From the NCBI RefSeq assembly GCF_019578655.1, contig NC_063262.1:15941582-16005581 (forward strand): a stretch of DNA of 64,000 bases. Reading direction: 5' to 3'. The position numbers and the translations under genes were made by a program. The notes beneath the pieces were generated by a model. That model worked only from the letters and a program-made list of their open reading frames with translations, was not told the origin of the DNA and ran no database searches. The stretch comes from Ricinus communis (lineage: Eukaryota > Streptophyta > Magnoliopsida > Malpighiales > Euphorbiaceae). Of this stretch, positions 1 through 11,138 are shown piece by piece (position 1 is the first letter of the stretch; each line of letters starts with the position of its first letter).

Positions 1-208
1 TAGGGTAAAATAAGGGAATTACTAAGTAACTGGCTAAGCTAAATATTGTCTTTAGCATATAGTTTTAAATCATAAGCATTTGCATTGCATATTTATTTAT
101 AGTTTATTTAATTTATTATATGAATATTCTATTTTCTCAAAATACTAGTTTAGAGTATTTAGATTTACTTTTATTATTTTGTGTTGATAATTAGTCTATA
201 TAATAAGT

Positions 209-303
209 GATCTCATAGTTCCTTGAGAGATCGACCCCGTGACGAATTTATTACTTTACTATAAGAATGGTTCGTGCACTTGCGAGTACTAACTTAGACA
301 CAT
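209..303 (+). repeat. Probable 3' end of a truncated LTR
   Basis: The stretch has the layout of a plant LTR terminus: a phrase with 'gagatcgaccccgtgacg', then 'cttgcgagtacta', ending in CATCA at 303. Many gypsy LTRs end in this way, and the other LTRs in this window also end in CATCA. No primer binding site follows, so it may be a solo LTR or a truncated copy. The rest of the LTR lies upstream, partly outside the window. Confidence 0.3.
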
Positions 304-1289
304 CACCATGCTCGTCGATTTAGGAACCATGCCCATCGATTTTGCTTTTGCAGAGACTTCCGTCTAGCTGTTTTCCATTTAAGGAAATTTACCACTTCGG
401 GTTAATTTGGTAATTTTTAGTTTCCGGGTATTTTTGGTTAGAAATTCTCGTCTTGGGGTGTGATTTGAATCAATTGATATTCTTTGGAGGCTATACTAGT
501 ACTTGGCCCAATCAAGGACTAAAATATAATTTTCATGGGTCAAGGACCAAATTTGTAACTTTTCAAAAATTTCCACCTCGGGATGCAAACTGGCATTCCA
601 TGTGTCTTATAGGGAGTTGTATTAGTACTTGATCCATTTAAGGACGAAAATATAATTTCAAATAGTCAAGGACTTAAATGACATTTTTGCCCCTTTTCAG
701 ACATATATACATCCTTCCATGCTATTTCATTCACTTCATCTCATTCTCTCCTTTGTTTTCTCTCAAATCCTTTTTCGCTTTTTCTTTGATTTCTCAACCA
801 ATTCTTAACTAAATTCGATGAGATCAGTTTTAAAATGGCGGGATCTTCATTAAGATTTGCTAGATGGATCCTAGTCACACCAAATTAGGAGTTTTCACCT
901 CTGATTTCTCGCCAAAATGACCTTGGGCTTGTCAAAGGAGAAAAAAATTCCCCTTTTAGTAAAATTAAACATTCACTAGTTGTTTTCGACCGTCGGAGAG
1001 GTATTTTTTCAGCTTTAAACTTTATTGTATGTCACTTATACACTAGATATACATGTTATTTATCCAAAATATGCATAATTTTATGAAAAGATTGCAAAAA
1101 ATATAGTGCCCTAACCTATAGAGCTGATTCGGCTATGCGTACAGTCAATCAGCTCTGCATAATTAGAATCAACCGTCCATGGGCTAAAAACCTGTTCTTA
1201 AGGCGTTTTAGCATAAAATAACAATAAAATAATGACATACTTGTTTGGAGTCTTTTTATGTGTGCATTATGTTTACACCCTAATATACG
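304..1289. other. Noncoding stretch with duplicated segment and promoter-like sequence
   Basis: No credible coding sequence. Two degenerate direct copies of a 75-bp segment lie at about 486-560 and 612-683; both read 'TAGTACTTG', then 'AAGGAC', then 'AAAATATAATTT', then 'CAAGGAC'. An AT-rich TATA-like stretch at 702-710 is followed by a pyrimidine-rich run (710-790) that resembles a plant 5' leader. It could be the promoter of the broken ORF that begins near 1290. At 1125-1163 there is a pair of near-palindromes of the GCTGATTCGGC type, also seen near 15.47 kb and 31.09 kb. Confidence 0.3.
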
Positions 1290-1800
1290 TGCTCCTAGAG
1301 AGATGGATGGATACTACTCGCACCTTCCATACCCCGATCGATTAGTTGACACTGTCTCCTTTCTCTTTTGCTGCTATCATAGGGATAGACTTCATGGGCA
1401 TCCCTATGCCCTTTGATGACACAATTCAAGATTAGCATTCCGATGTTCGGGAGTCCTATATTACGGATTTACTCAGGTTCTTGCCAGCGTGTAAGAACAC
1501 CCGTTGCATTGCTTACTAGAGCATTCCTCTTCATTACAGGGGCTTCATGCCTCAACATGCTTAAGAGGTGGATCAGATGGCCCGAGCCTTCCCGATATAT
1601 CTCTTATTTGTATAACCAGATGGACATCACCATCCGTAGGAGCAAGAGGATTTGCGGCTTTTGGCATGCTGTACATGTAAATTCTACCTTGCTTTCTTTA
1701 TTTTTGCTCTTTTTACAATACAACTACTAGCTTTCATTTTGCAGGTCTGGGTGTCAGCGGCCAACTTTTCATGCCATCCACTGGTAGTCCGAGGTCTGCT
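1290..1800 (+). pseudogene. Plant mobile domain (PMD)-like ORF, 5' part, broken
   Basis: Read across two frames, the + strand gives a segment that begins LERWMDTTRTFHTP, continues FAAIIGIDFMGIPMPFDD, and later gives YLYNQMDITIRRSKRICGFW in a shifted frame. This order matches the plant mobile domain family (PF10536, MAIL1/MAIN-like proteins and transposon-borne relatives): a W-D/N-T-T-x-T-F-H block, a 'GxPxPFD' block, then a 'YLYxQLDxxxRxxxxxICGFW' block. Several in-frame stops and at least one frameshift near 1590 make it a pseudogene. A good GT-AG intron follows at 1677-1744 (GTAAAT...TTTTGCAG), so the gene was probably spliced. It may be a host gene or a retrotransposon-carried ORF; Tat elements are known to carry extra ORFs. 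Confidence 0.45.
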
Positions 1801-4480
1801 CTTTGTACTAGGCCCATTTTAAAATGAGCCATTCAGTTAAGGACCCTAAGGGATTATGAGATGGTCTTAAGACCATTTCAGAGAAGGAGTTGCCACCCGA
1901 TAAGATTGGGACAGTTCGGGAGTCAGGATGATGGCTTTGTACCCCTCGCGGAGAGCCTAAGTTTCCCCTTCCTAAAATTAAAGATTTTAGGTTCGAAAAG
2001 TTAGTTATGAATAGGGAAGGTTTTCGAAAGTAGTCCTATCTGCCTACTAAAATCACTAGAGCAGAGAAGCCTTTACTTATCCTAATAAAATCATCTTAGC
2101 CTAAGTTTACCCTATTTTCATTTTATTCACCAACCTTTTTTATATTGTTAGCAATGAGGTAAGAAAGATAAGGACTAACCTAAGGATGGGGTACTTTAGT
2201 ACCTTAACTAATCCTAGACAAGAGGCACATTGGTGCCTCTACTAAGTTTTAATCGGGAGGCTCTTTGGTGTCTTAGGTTTTATCTTTGACATGCCTTGTG
2301 CCCATATCATTTGCATTTTTATTAATCCTAATATAGTGTCGGATTCATTTTAGCCTTAGCATTTGAGGTGAAAAACTTGTGAGATATGGAGGGGCTTACT
2401 TTGGTAAGCTTCCATTTTATTATCTTTGTATATGGGGGGATCACATTATTTACTGAGTCTAGTTTTATCCTTTATTCACATTTAAGGTGATCCTAAGAAT
2501 TAAATTAAACATACATAGAAAGAGGGAGGAGAATGAACTAGAAAGGGATTGAGGGAAGTGGGGGTTAATGTGGGGAATTCTATACATTCAAGTAGCCCTA
2601 GTGGCCTTAGTACAAATTATCAATTAATCATAAAAATAAATAAATAAACACTTGGTCCTCCTCGAGGGGCGGACCTCCATCGGCTGCCTACTCTGCATTA
2701 GGGGTTAGAATTAAACCATAATTTAATTAAAAATGGACATGAATGAAATAAAGGTAGGAACAAAAGTAACAAAATTAAAAAATTAAAATATCTTGCGTCT
2801 CATCACAAAGCCTGACCTCACAGAAGTACAAGTTGAGTCGCACAAGGTTAGTCCCTTCAGGACACAGAGAAGGCGCACAGTGTCACTTGGATGCTAGCCC
2901 ATTTGTTATAGAAGAGAAAGAGTGAGCTCACGCGAGCATAGGTTAAGCTCGCGTCAGGTCAGACTATAAACCCTAACCACGGTTGATATGATGGTGTTTA
3001 ACCCAAAGAGTCTATGTTTGGGTTCAAATGGCTACTAGACTTGTGCAAGCTTAGAGTCCAACTCTTGGAGCGCACCAAACACAACTCTTGGAGCTAAACG
3101 ACGTCGGTTTGAGGCCCTAGGCTCCCTGACCTCACGCGTGCAGAGGCTAGCCATGCGCGAGCTCAATGGTTCATGTCCCTATGGCCATCGAACAACATCG
3201 TTTTAATTAGAACACGAGAGCATATAAATAAAACAACAGGAAATTTATGGAGAAAAAGGTTGACCTCGCGCGAGTACAGGTTTAACTCACACAAGCTCAA
3301 CCTACCCAGGAGATGGCAGGAGCTTAGAAGCAAAAGAAATTCGATTTAAATAAGATTATAATGTATATAAAAAGTGCACAAACATAAATTAAAATAATGA
3401 TAATATGTGGAGGTGAAATAAATAGACAATGAAAAATAAATGCATTAATTGAAACAAAAAATAAATAAGAATTTAAATGCAATGAATATGAGAAATATAT
3501 AAAAAATGGAGTTAAGAATAATTTTTTGCCTTCTAGTGGCTACCTTTGCTTTTTGGGAACAAATTAATCTTCTAAAATTTGAAAATAAAATAAAACAACC
3601 TTGTACAAAGAAAATTGCTTAAGAAAAGAAATAAACTTTGTGTTTCTTCAAGGAAATCTTATCTTTTCTTTTTTTAAGACCATCAAAAACCTCTTTTTCC
3701 CAAAGCTTTTAATTTTTTGACACAAGTTTAAAATCCCAAAAATCCCAATCCTTGACACAAAGTTCCAATTTATCTTTTATAAGTTTTGCCAACTATTGTC
3801 CCTTTATTAGAGGGAAAAATCCTGCCTAAACCTGCTAGCCAACAGATGAACGACACATCAGCTAGGAGATGACCTCTGTCTAGGCCGGGCTCGTGCGAGG
3901 TCATGGCGGGGACTCGCGCAAGCTTAGTGATGAACAACCGCGAGGCCAGATGTAGAGCCTATGACTTTATGTCAACTACTTGACTTACGTGCGTAAACGT
4001 CGGAGTCACGTGAGTTCAGGCTGAGTGTGCGCGAGCTTACCTTCGGCACGTGCTTCATAGGTCGTGACGTTGTTTGGATAGATTCACGGGAGCTTAAGTT
4101 GACCTTGCACGAGCTTAGACTAAGCCTACATGAGTACAACCTTCTAGACCCATCACCATTATTTTCGTTGGTACTCTTATTCATTTTAGTATTTATTTTC
4201 CCTTGGGCGATTTTTCTAAGACGTTAGGGTCACGGTTCCTTTTCTTTTTTCAATTTTACAGCCAACCAAACCTTCTCATCATCTAGCTTTATATAACTCT
4301 AGTTTTTTATTTTTAATGATAACACTAGTCCTTGGAGATTAGACTCTTGATGGGCTCTCATCCTATTAGTATTTCTCAAGGTTTTTCATGCTTGAGCTAC
4401 TAAGGCTCGAGTAGTAGCATCCCTCTAAAGTGGGCATAGGTCCATGTGCATCAGATGTGGAACAACTCCCTAACCTGTAA
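1800..4480. repeat. LTR-like noncoding repeat inserted in the PMD ORF
   Basis: About 2.7 kb without credible genes lies between the two halves of the PMD-like ORF. At 1885-1900 it carries a 'GGAGTTGCCACCC' phrase, a degenerate form of the GGAGTCGCCA motif found around primer sites and leaders of Tat-type elements. Between 2925 and 4140 there are at least six clusters of a partly palindromic motif of the CTCGCGCGAG type (about 2931-2957, 3130-3164, 3262-3298, 3886-3922, 4011-4040, 4098-4136), the same style of iterated palindromes seen in the U3 regions of the other LTRs here. I could not fix its borders or target duplication. Short ORFs inside it look accidental. Confidence 0.4.
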
Positions 4481-4554
4481 CAAGGTAAACAAAAATTCAT
4501 TAGTCATGTTTATAATTTATATATATTAGTCACTTACCTTTCTAATTTACATAT

Positions 4555-5570
4555 TCAAAGCGACTGGCTAGGGGATTGCCGTTATTGGGATTCCTACATG
4601 CCCTCCATTGCTAACCTCGAACATAAAAGGATCTTACTGGCCGAACCTACTTATTGGGCATGATACTTGGTCGAGAGGATCATCGGATGGGAGCGAGGTC
4701 CTAATAGACAGCAAGTCCCCTTGTCTCCACCCGTCCCTATATTCTGGACAGTAGATCTTGCTGGGGAGGAGCTAGCGACATGATTGGTAAGATATAATGA
4801 GCCCAAGGATCTCACCATTCATTTTTTAAGGACAAACTATACTTTCTTCATCCTTCAAATGCTAGGAACTCTGCCAGCTTATTTATCCAAATGCTTCGTT
4901 TTATATATACTTTATACCTACAGTTCTTGTAGTTTATACGTCGTACCCCTATTGCTTTTGAGCCGATAGAGGGGCGGTCTACCCAACGCTCTAGGTCTTC
5001 CCACATCTTGGGCTCCTCTATTGGTGCTGCATCTAAAGCACCTCTTATGGCCACATCATATGTGATTCTAGGGAGCATCCTATTCCTCTCATATCTGATG
5101 GTCTCATATTGGAGTCTTCATGTTATGATAGAGCACTAGCTCACTATGGAGCACTGCATTCCATCGGAGTTTACTCTGAGTACTCATACACATGTAAATG
5201 GCATTTTTCCTTTGTATTTTCACGTCCCTTTTTCCCTAAAATGTTAGTAACACATAAAAGTTATCATATAGGTTCAGAGGGACCAGTTCGAGCACATGCA
5301 CCGATTGGTCAGTGCTGCAAGGAGGCAATTCTTTGTCCTCAACAAGGACTAGCGAGTAAGAAAAATGATTTATGAAATGCAGTATTTATGCATGTGTAAA
5401 GTGCCCTAATTAATCTCCTTTTGGATTTTCCTCAGAGAGACCATGAGACCTTGCAAGGGTAGGTGGATGACCGGTAGCGTTAAATGGATGCTAATAGCGC
5501 TAGATCGATACTTTGACGCTTGAGCTGTCTACCTTGCTGACTCAAGGGACAGACACTGATTTAAATGATG
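4555..5570 (+). pseudogene. PMD-like ORF, 3' part, with intron signatures
   Basis: The + strand reads a segment containing RILLAEPTYWA, stop, YLVERIIGWERGPNRQQ and PLSPPVPIFW, which resembles the part of PMD proteins where a 'W-Y-L-G-E/D-R' block precedes a proline-rich segment. Further on there are two well-formed GT-AG introns, 5194-5271 (GTAAAT...TATAG) and 5356-5435 (GTAAGA...CCTCAG). The exon after the second intron starts QRDHETLQG and is coiled-coil-like, as expected near the C-terminus. Stops interrupt each block. The link to the 1290-1800 segment is inferred from order, strand and family layout; the insertion at 1.8-4.48 kb would then sit inside the gene. Confidence 0.3.
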
Positions 5571-5883
5571 GAATAGGGTATTCAAGAGAGAACCTTGGCT
5601 TTTGATTTTTCTACTATTATCTGTATTTTCGCTATTATCTTCGCTCTTTTGCTTTCTTTCCTTCTGTAAACTTTGAATCTTTTATTATATAAAATTTCAT
5701 ACTTTGGAAATTTGATTCATGCATCAGCATCATTTTCCACTTCATGTCATATATTTTGACTATACATACGACCGAGAGCTGAAAAACTATCGAGAATCCC
5801 TCAAACAACTGCAAATTAGCCACATCACACAGCCAATTCGGGTATGCGATTGCAGAGTACTAATAAAACACTTATTTAAGGCC

Positions 5884-5890
5884 TATAAAT
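5884..5890 (+). promoter_or_regulatory. TATA box upstream of the antisense Tat ORF
   Basis: TATAAAT in the context GCCTATAAATATGCATACAC is a strong plant-like TATA box on the + strand. It lies about 120 bp upstream of the DUF7745-like ORF, on the strand opposite to the Tat pol genes. A CA-rich, start-site-like stretch follows at 5895-5930. No other promoter is apparent between it and the ORF. Confidence 0.4.
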
Positions 5891-6002
5891 ATGCATACAC
5901 CCGTCACACTTCCCCATACATGATCTACAACTCCCAATTTCAAAAAACATGTCTTAAAAAAGTGCCAGAAGCCTGTAGACCCTTCTCAAAACCCTAACTA
6001 GT

Positions 6003-7301
6003 GATGATTGGATCAAACTTGGGAAATTTCATCTTTCGTCCTTCAAAGCCATGCAACATACCAAGCTTGATTATGAGTTTCTTCATTCTACCGTCAACTT
6101 TTGGCATCCAAGAAACCATGTTTTTAGATTTAATGAGCATGAGTTATACCCCGTGATTGAAAAGTTCTCTGCCATTCTTGGAGGCCCTATAAGTTCTTCT
6201 CATCCGATTGCTTTGCCAAAACTTGATGATCCTTTTTCTAGCAAACTATAGATCTATTTGACTTGCCCCTAGCTGAAGTACTTTCTCATTCTATTGGTGA
6301 GTACATCACCCTTCTCTAATCTCTTACTGTGAAAAGAAAGAAAGGGGTACACTTGTTTGGATCTTAGGCTTTAGCCTGTATGCCCAATTTCTACTAATTT
6401 CTCCTTAGGGAGAGGGAAATATCAGATTGCTGGCATCATTGATCAAGTGGAGCATGAAGCATATCCTATACCTATTATATTGGCTGAAACCATTATTGGG
6501 TTGGACATGTACAAAACCCATCAATGGTTTAGCTGCAGCCTCATCCCCTTGTGGGTATGCAACCAAATCTCTTTTCTTTTATTGTTACCTTTGCCTTGAC
6601 TTTTGCCTAAGCCGCCCTTTCAGATTTTCAACTTAGCAGGCTTTTGTCTTAATTTTTGCCTAAGCCGCCCTTTCGGTTTTTCAACTTCGCAAACTTTTAT
6701 TTTGCCTAAGCTGCCATTTTAGGTTTTCAACTTAGCTTTTTCTTTTTTTCTCCTTCTTTTTCTTTCCTTTATCTTTTATAGATCTGGTTACACGCAAAGC
6801 TTCAGATAATGATCATCCTTAGGAACATCGACAAGCACGTGCAAGTTTGATTAGTTGTTACCCCATCGGACCATGATGGCTGGATTTCTTGGAGGAAGGG
6901 CATCTCATACACACTTATTCGCTGAACCTGTCCCTGGTGGAGAATCATGCATGTTATGTTTATGGTGTATGAAAATTGTGTTCCCTTAACTAGACTGCGG
7001 GCATCCACTTTCTACACACCTTTGAGACTTTGTCGCCAGTATAGGCAGAAGCGATGGATTTTAGAGTTTCCTTCTAAATTTGAAGGCTTCCCACTGAAAC
7101 AAGATGGAGAGACTCTAGCCTCATCGAGACATAGAGGGCAACCTTGACTTTGAAGATGATCTGATTACAATTGATAACTGCAAAGCTTGGGTCAAACTTC
7201 AGATTAACACTTCTCCTAGATTTGCGAGGTTCAAGAGGACTCAGGAGCTAGTTGTCGATTCTAAAGATGGAGATACAAATGCAAAGAAGAGGAGAAGATG
7301 A
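6003..7301 (+). pseudogene. Antisense extra ORF of a Tat/Ogre element, DUF7745-like, spliced
   Basis: This ORF lies downstream of the Tat integrase but on the opposite strand, a position known for extra ORFs in plant Tat elements. Exon 1 gives LDYEFLHSTVNFWHP then VFRFNEHELYPVIEKFSAIL, which fits the start of the DUF7745-type domain (F-x-F-x-x-x-E-L-x-P-T-L-E-E). Exon 2 gives EHEAYPIPIILAETI, and exon 3 gives YENCVPLTRLRASTFYTPLR then RQYRQKRWI, both typical later blocks. GT-AG introns are visible at 6297-6408 (GTGAGT...CCTTAG) and 6555-6781 (GTATGC...TTATAG). The frame ends with KKRRR and TGA at 7299-7301. The first in-frame Met is at 6051, though the frame is open upstream. Scattered stops and shifts mean it is decayed. 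Function unknown. Confidence 0.5.
6596..6745 (+). repeat. Three tandem ~50-bp repeats inside intron 2 of the antisense ORF
   Basis: Three successive copies start 'TTTTGCCTAAG' and continue 'CCGCCCTTTC' (third copy 'CTGCCATTTTAGG') followed by 'TTTTCAACTT'. Two more divergent copies lie in the spacer between the antisense ORF and integrase, at about 7474-7510 and 7528-7566. Arrays in the region between pol and the LTR are common in Tat/Ogre elements. Confidence 0.55.
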
Positions 7302-7587
7302 CAATATGCTTCTTTTAGATCTCATTCATTTTGCTTAGGACTTTAGCTTAGTTTCTCTTTTCAAGATAATTAATAGACAGATGTACATTTCATATAAAAT
7401 ACTAAATAATTTATTCATTTAGTAGAGGCCCAAATGGGTACATTTGATTTCTCATGACACAACTCCTGTCATCAGCCAGTCCTTTCAGATTTTCTAACTG
7501 ATTATTTTCTCTCATTGCCATGATTTTTGCCTAACAGCCTTTTTTGGGTTTTCTGATCAGCAAACTATTTTTTCTATTGTATATTTT
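7302..7587. other. Spacer between convergent antisense ORF and integrase
   Basis: Noncoding AT-rich DNA separating the + strand antisense ORF (ending 7301) and the minus-strand integrase (ending 7588). The two reading frames converge here. It holds two degenerate copies of the 'GCCTAA...CAGCC...TTTTCTGAT' repeat also found in the ORF's second intron. Confidence 0.4.
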
Positions 7588-8611
7588 TTATATATAGTAT
7601 TTCTTGAGATGGTCCAGGTTAATTGGCTTAGAGAACTCGTTTCCTTCCAGATTCGAGATCTTAGCGGCACCTTTAGGCAGAATTTTCTTTACCAAGTATG
7701 GGCTTTCCCAATTAGGCTTTAGCTTCCTTCTTGGGTTAAACGCAGTGGGTCTTGTGTGTATCAACATTAAATCTCTGGCTTTGATCTTCTTCGGCTTCAC
7801 TTTCTTATTGAACGCCCTAGCTATCCGTTTCTGATATAACTGCATATGATGTAGGGCTTTCATTCTTCTTTAGTCAACTAGAGCCAACTGTTGGTATTTC
7901 TGGTTAACCATTGGTATTCTAGTATTTCCACCTCTAATATAACTCTCAAAGACTTTAATTCAAACTCAACTAGTAGGAATTCTTCTATCCCATAAGCCAA
8001 AGAGTACGGAGTCTGTCTGGTCAATGTTCACTCAGTTGTTCAATATCCCTAAAGTGTGAAGGGTAACCAAAATGACCAATCCTTATGATTCTATACCGTC
8101 TTCGAGAAAATTTTCTTTAAGTTCTTGTTGGCAGCTTCCACCGCTCCATTCGCCTAAGGTCTATACAGAGAAGAACTATGATGCTCGATCTTGTATTCTG
8201 CTAATAGGTTTGCTATTCGCCCATGAACTGCACCCTATTATCTATCACAACATGATGTATGACTCCATATTTTCATATCAGGTTCCTTTTTGTAGACCTA
8301 GTCATTTGTCTTGTCCCCACGGTAGTGATTGACTCAGCCTCAACCCACTTAGAGAAATAGTCGATTGCCATTACTATGTATCTGTGACCATTTGAAGGAG
8401 GTTTTATCTCTCAGATGATGTTAATTCCCCAAGCTACAAAAGGCCATAGGGATGTCAAATTATGTAACTCAATCATAGGTACATGACTCAAATCGCTGTA
8501 AAGTTGGCACTCACGACATTTCCTTATCAGAGCTATACAATCTTTTCCATTGTTAATGAGTAATAACCTTGACGTATAACCTTCTTGGTTAACACTATGC
8601 CATTCATACAA
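7588..8611 (-). pseudogene. Tat/Ogre-type integrase (degenerate)
   Basis: Retroviral-type integrase that would insert the element cDNA into the genome. From the N-terminal side the minus strand shows a zinc-binding region with KCRECQ (8.5 kb), the first catalytic block around YIVMAIDYFSKWVEAES (near 8350-8395), a decayed second catalytic block VIDNRVQF, and a C-terminal region with WESPYLVKKILPKGAAKI, a GPY/F-like module typical of Tat integrases, ending KKYYI and a stop at 7588. Between 7864 and 8410 the frame is broken by many stops and shifts, and the catalytic Glu region is scrambled. It is the last domain of the minus-strand pol that begins near 15.19 kb. Confidence 0.8.
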
Positions 8612-8929
8612 GGCCCATATACTCCTTTGTGCATGTCTTCCATCACTACTTGCACTTCTACCTTAATAACATATCAAGGCTGGACACCCGAAGCCATTCT
8701 TCTATACAAAACTCATGCATGGCTGAAGTAATTTCTGACTTATATCCTCAACACATACCTTTCCTTTAAAGTTGCTTCCTCAAGATATACCCTATCTTCT
8801 ATAAACCTCTTCAGATAATAGAACCAATGTTTTTCTTCTAGTCCTATATGGACTTGCATTATTCAATCTCCTTGATAACAAGGTGCTCCTGACTTCACGA
8901 TCACCAACAACTTCACTAGAAGTTTGAGG

Positions 8930-9270
8930 GGTTGTCCCACATTGACACTAAGGTAGCTAGTGCATCCGCCATCTAGTTCTCATCTTGTGGCAAGTAATTG
9001 ACATATGTTTTCAATCTTTCTCCTTTCATATTCCATTTCTCAATGGCTTTTTGGATCACTAGCATGGAGTCTCCGTAGACCATCAACTGTTTTTCTCCTA
9101 CTACCATGACTGCTTCTAATCCAAATAAGCATACTTCATACTTCTAAAGTCTAATCTCTTAGCCATTGGTAGCATTTCTGCTTTTGACGTAATCAAAACT
9201 ACCACTAAACCTGCACCTCTTGTGTTTACAGCTCCATCAAAGTACATCTTCCACTATTTAATTTTGCTTG
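8930..9270 (-). pseudogene. Second (archaeal-type) RNase H domain of a Tat element
   Basis: Minus-strand fragments read YFDGAVNTRGAGLVVV, then QLMVYGDSMLVIQKAIEKW, then MADALATL. This is the order of the extra RNase H (aRH) that Tat/Ogre elements carry between the usual RT-RNase H and integrase: Asp in 'FDGA', Asp in 'GDS', Asp in 'ADAL'. The extra RNase H is thought to aid removal of RNA template during reverse transcription. Stops split the frame, so it is not functional. Its presence, with the YVDD-type RT, is what assigns this element to the Tat clade. Confidence 0.65.
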
Positions 9271-9483
9271 CCCTCAGATTCTCATCAAGGAATTCCAAAT
9301 CCCAAGGGTCATCTACTTCAATCGCATTATGACGTAAAAACTCTACTATAGCCCTACCTTGAGTACGATCTTGGTAACGTAGTCGATATCAAATTCTATT
9401 AGGAGCACTAACCATCTAGTCAACTTTCTTGTATGTGAAGAAGTTTCTAATAGGTATTTTAGCGAGTCTATTTTTAAAATCGC

Positions 9484-10470
9484 TTATAGCCTATAAGATT
9501 GGAAATAATGTCTCAACTTCCTTGTAGCCCAGGTCATAGCTAGACACGTCTTCTCTATGAGGTTATACGTTGACTCATAAGGCATCAACTTCTTACTAAG
9601 ATAATAGATCGTATGCTCTAAGTCATTAAGCCCATACTGTGCTACCGTCGGCCCTGTGGCTTCCTCTTCCAAGGCTAACTATAGAATTAGCCTTTTCCAT
9701 CCTTCAGTAGCTTTAGTACTAGCAGCTTCATTAGATACTCTTTAACCTTATCAAAGGATTTTTGACAGTGTTCGTCCCAAACAACGTGTTGGTGTTTTCT
9801 AAAGAGCTTGAATATAAGATCACAAACCATTGTGAGCTTGGAAATAAACCTGCTGATGTATTGTAGACATCCTAGAAATCTTCTGACTTCTTTCTCTGTC
9901 TTTAGTGGTGGCATCTCTTGAATAGCCTTAACTTTGTCTAGATTAATTTCTATTCCTAGTTGACTCAGTATATGCCCTAGCACCTTTCCTTACGTTACTC
10001 CAAGTACGCTCTCCTTCGAATTGAGCCTTAGGTTATACCTTTCCACTCTTCCTAAGAACTTATTAAGAGCTTGAAAATGCCCTTCCTTTGTTTCAGACTT
10101 CACCATCATATCATCTACATACACCTTTACCTCCTTGTATCATGTCATGAAATAAGGTAGTGCTTGCTCTCTGATAGGTTGCCCCGACATTCTTTAGTCC
10201 AAAAGGCATAACCTTATAATAGTATGCCCCCTATTCGGTGATGAACAACGTCTTCAGCTTATCTACTACTGCCATCATAATCTAGTTGTGCGTAGAAAAA
10301 CCATTGGTGGTGAAAGAGTACATTGCACTTGAAGCGGCACTGTCGATTATTATATCTATGTGAGGAAGAGAAAAATCTTCTTTAGGACATGGCTTGTTCA
10401 AGTCCCGATAATCCACGCACATTCTAACCTTACCATCCTTCTTCGGGACTGGACAGATGTTTGCCAACCT
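9484..10470 (-). pseudogene. Tat/Ogre-type reverse transcriptase-RNase H (degenerate)
   Basis: Reverse transcriptase that copies element RNA into cDNA. In order on the minus strand: VPKKDGKVRMCVDYRDLN (10.39-10.46 kb), the catalytic YVDDMMVKS near 10.10 kb, GHILSQLGIEINLDKVKAI and RRFLGCLQYISRFISKL (9.69-9.98 kb), then the RNase H thumb-side block with YYLSKKLMPYE and KTCLAMTWATRKLRHY (9.48-9.67 kb). These blocks are characteristic of the Tat clade. Frame breaks occur near 10.28, 9.98 and 9.68 kb. The upstream segment 10481-10717 reads as the degraded linker between protease and RT. Confidence 0.8.
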
Positions 10471-10905
10471 TTCGGGATATTCAACTAAATTGAAGAAATT
10501 GGCCGTTACCTATTTGGCGACTTCTTCTCATAATTTCTTTCGCCCATTCCAGTCCTAGCCTTCTCATTTTCTGCTTAATGGGCTTCATTTGCAAACAGGT
10601 TAGGATGTAGTGCGCTGCTATCCTTCTCACTTTAAGATCCATGCAGTCCTCGTAAAGAATAATAAGTTGGAATCCAGTAGGGGCTTCTAGCTCTTTCACA
10701 GCTTCTTGAACAGTCAAGACAACCTTACCATCTTAGGCATTAATGGTTACTATTTTGCCTTCGTGAGGGAACTAAACCTTTTGATGCACAGTGAAAAGAA
10801 CTCCTCCTAGGGCATGAAACCATGGCCTTCACAATAACAGTGCAAAAGTTATTAGAATGCCTAGGACAATGAACTACACCTAGGATTCAATAGGATCCAT
10901 CTTCA

Positions 10906-11138
10906 CTAGTGTTGAGAATGTTCCTTCCACGTCTCTCTTTGTTTCGTATTGGCCCTTATCACTATATCTATTGGTTTCAAATCTTTCATGGTCATCCCAA
11001 GCTTTGGGAGTATGCGGGAAGGACACACATTGATGGCTGACCCATCATCCACCATCACACATGGGGTCTTTTTCCCCTTGACTTTTGCTGCTATATAGAG
11101 AGCCTTGTTGTGGTCTCTTCCCTCGAGTGATAAGTCTT
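10906..11138 (-). pseudogene. Tat retropepsin fragment, copy 1
   Basis: Aspartic protease of the Tat polyprotein. The minus strand reads LSLEGRDHNKALYIAAKVKG, then CVMVDDGSAINVCP with the catalytic D-D-G-S motif, then LPKLGMTMKDLKPIDI. The frame is open over this piece. It is cut at 11138/11139 by the LTR of the inserted element A1. The 207 bp at 10932-11138 recur almost unchanged at 14668-14874 on the other side of the insertion. Confidence 0.8.

Noticed and set aside
2820..4140. Repeated CTCGCGCGAG-like words considered as a CRISPR-type or satellite array
   Set aside because: Spacing is irregular, the repeats vary, and they sit in a eukaryotic LTR-like repeat; no array structure.
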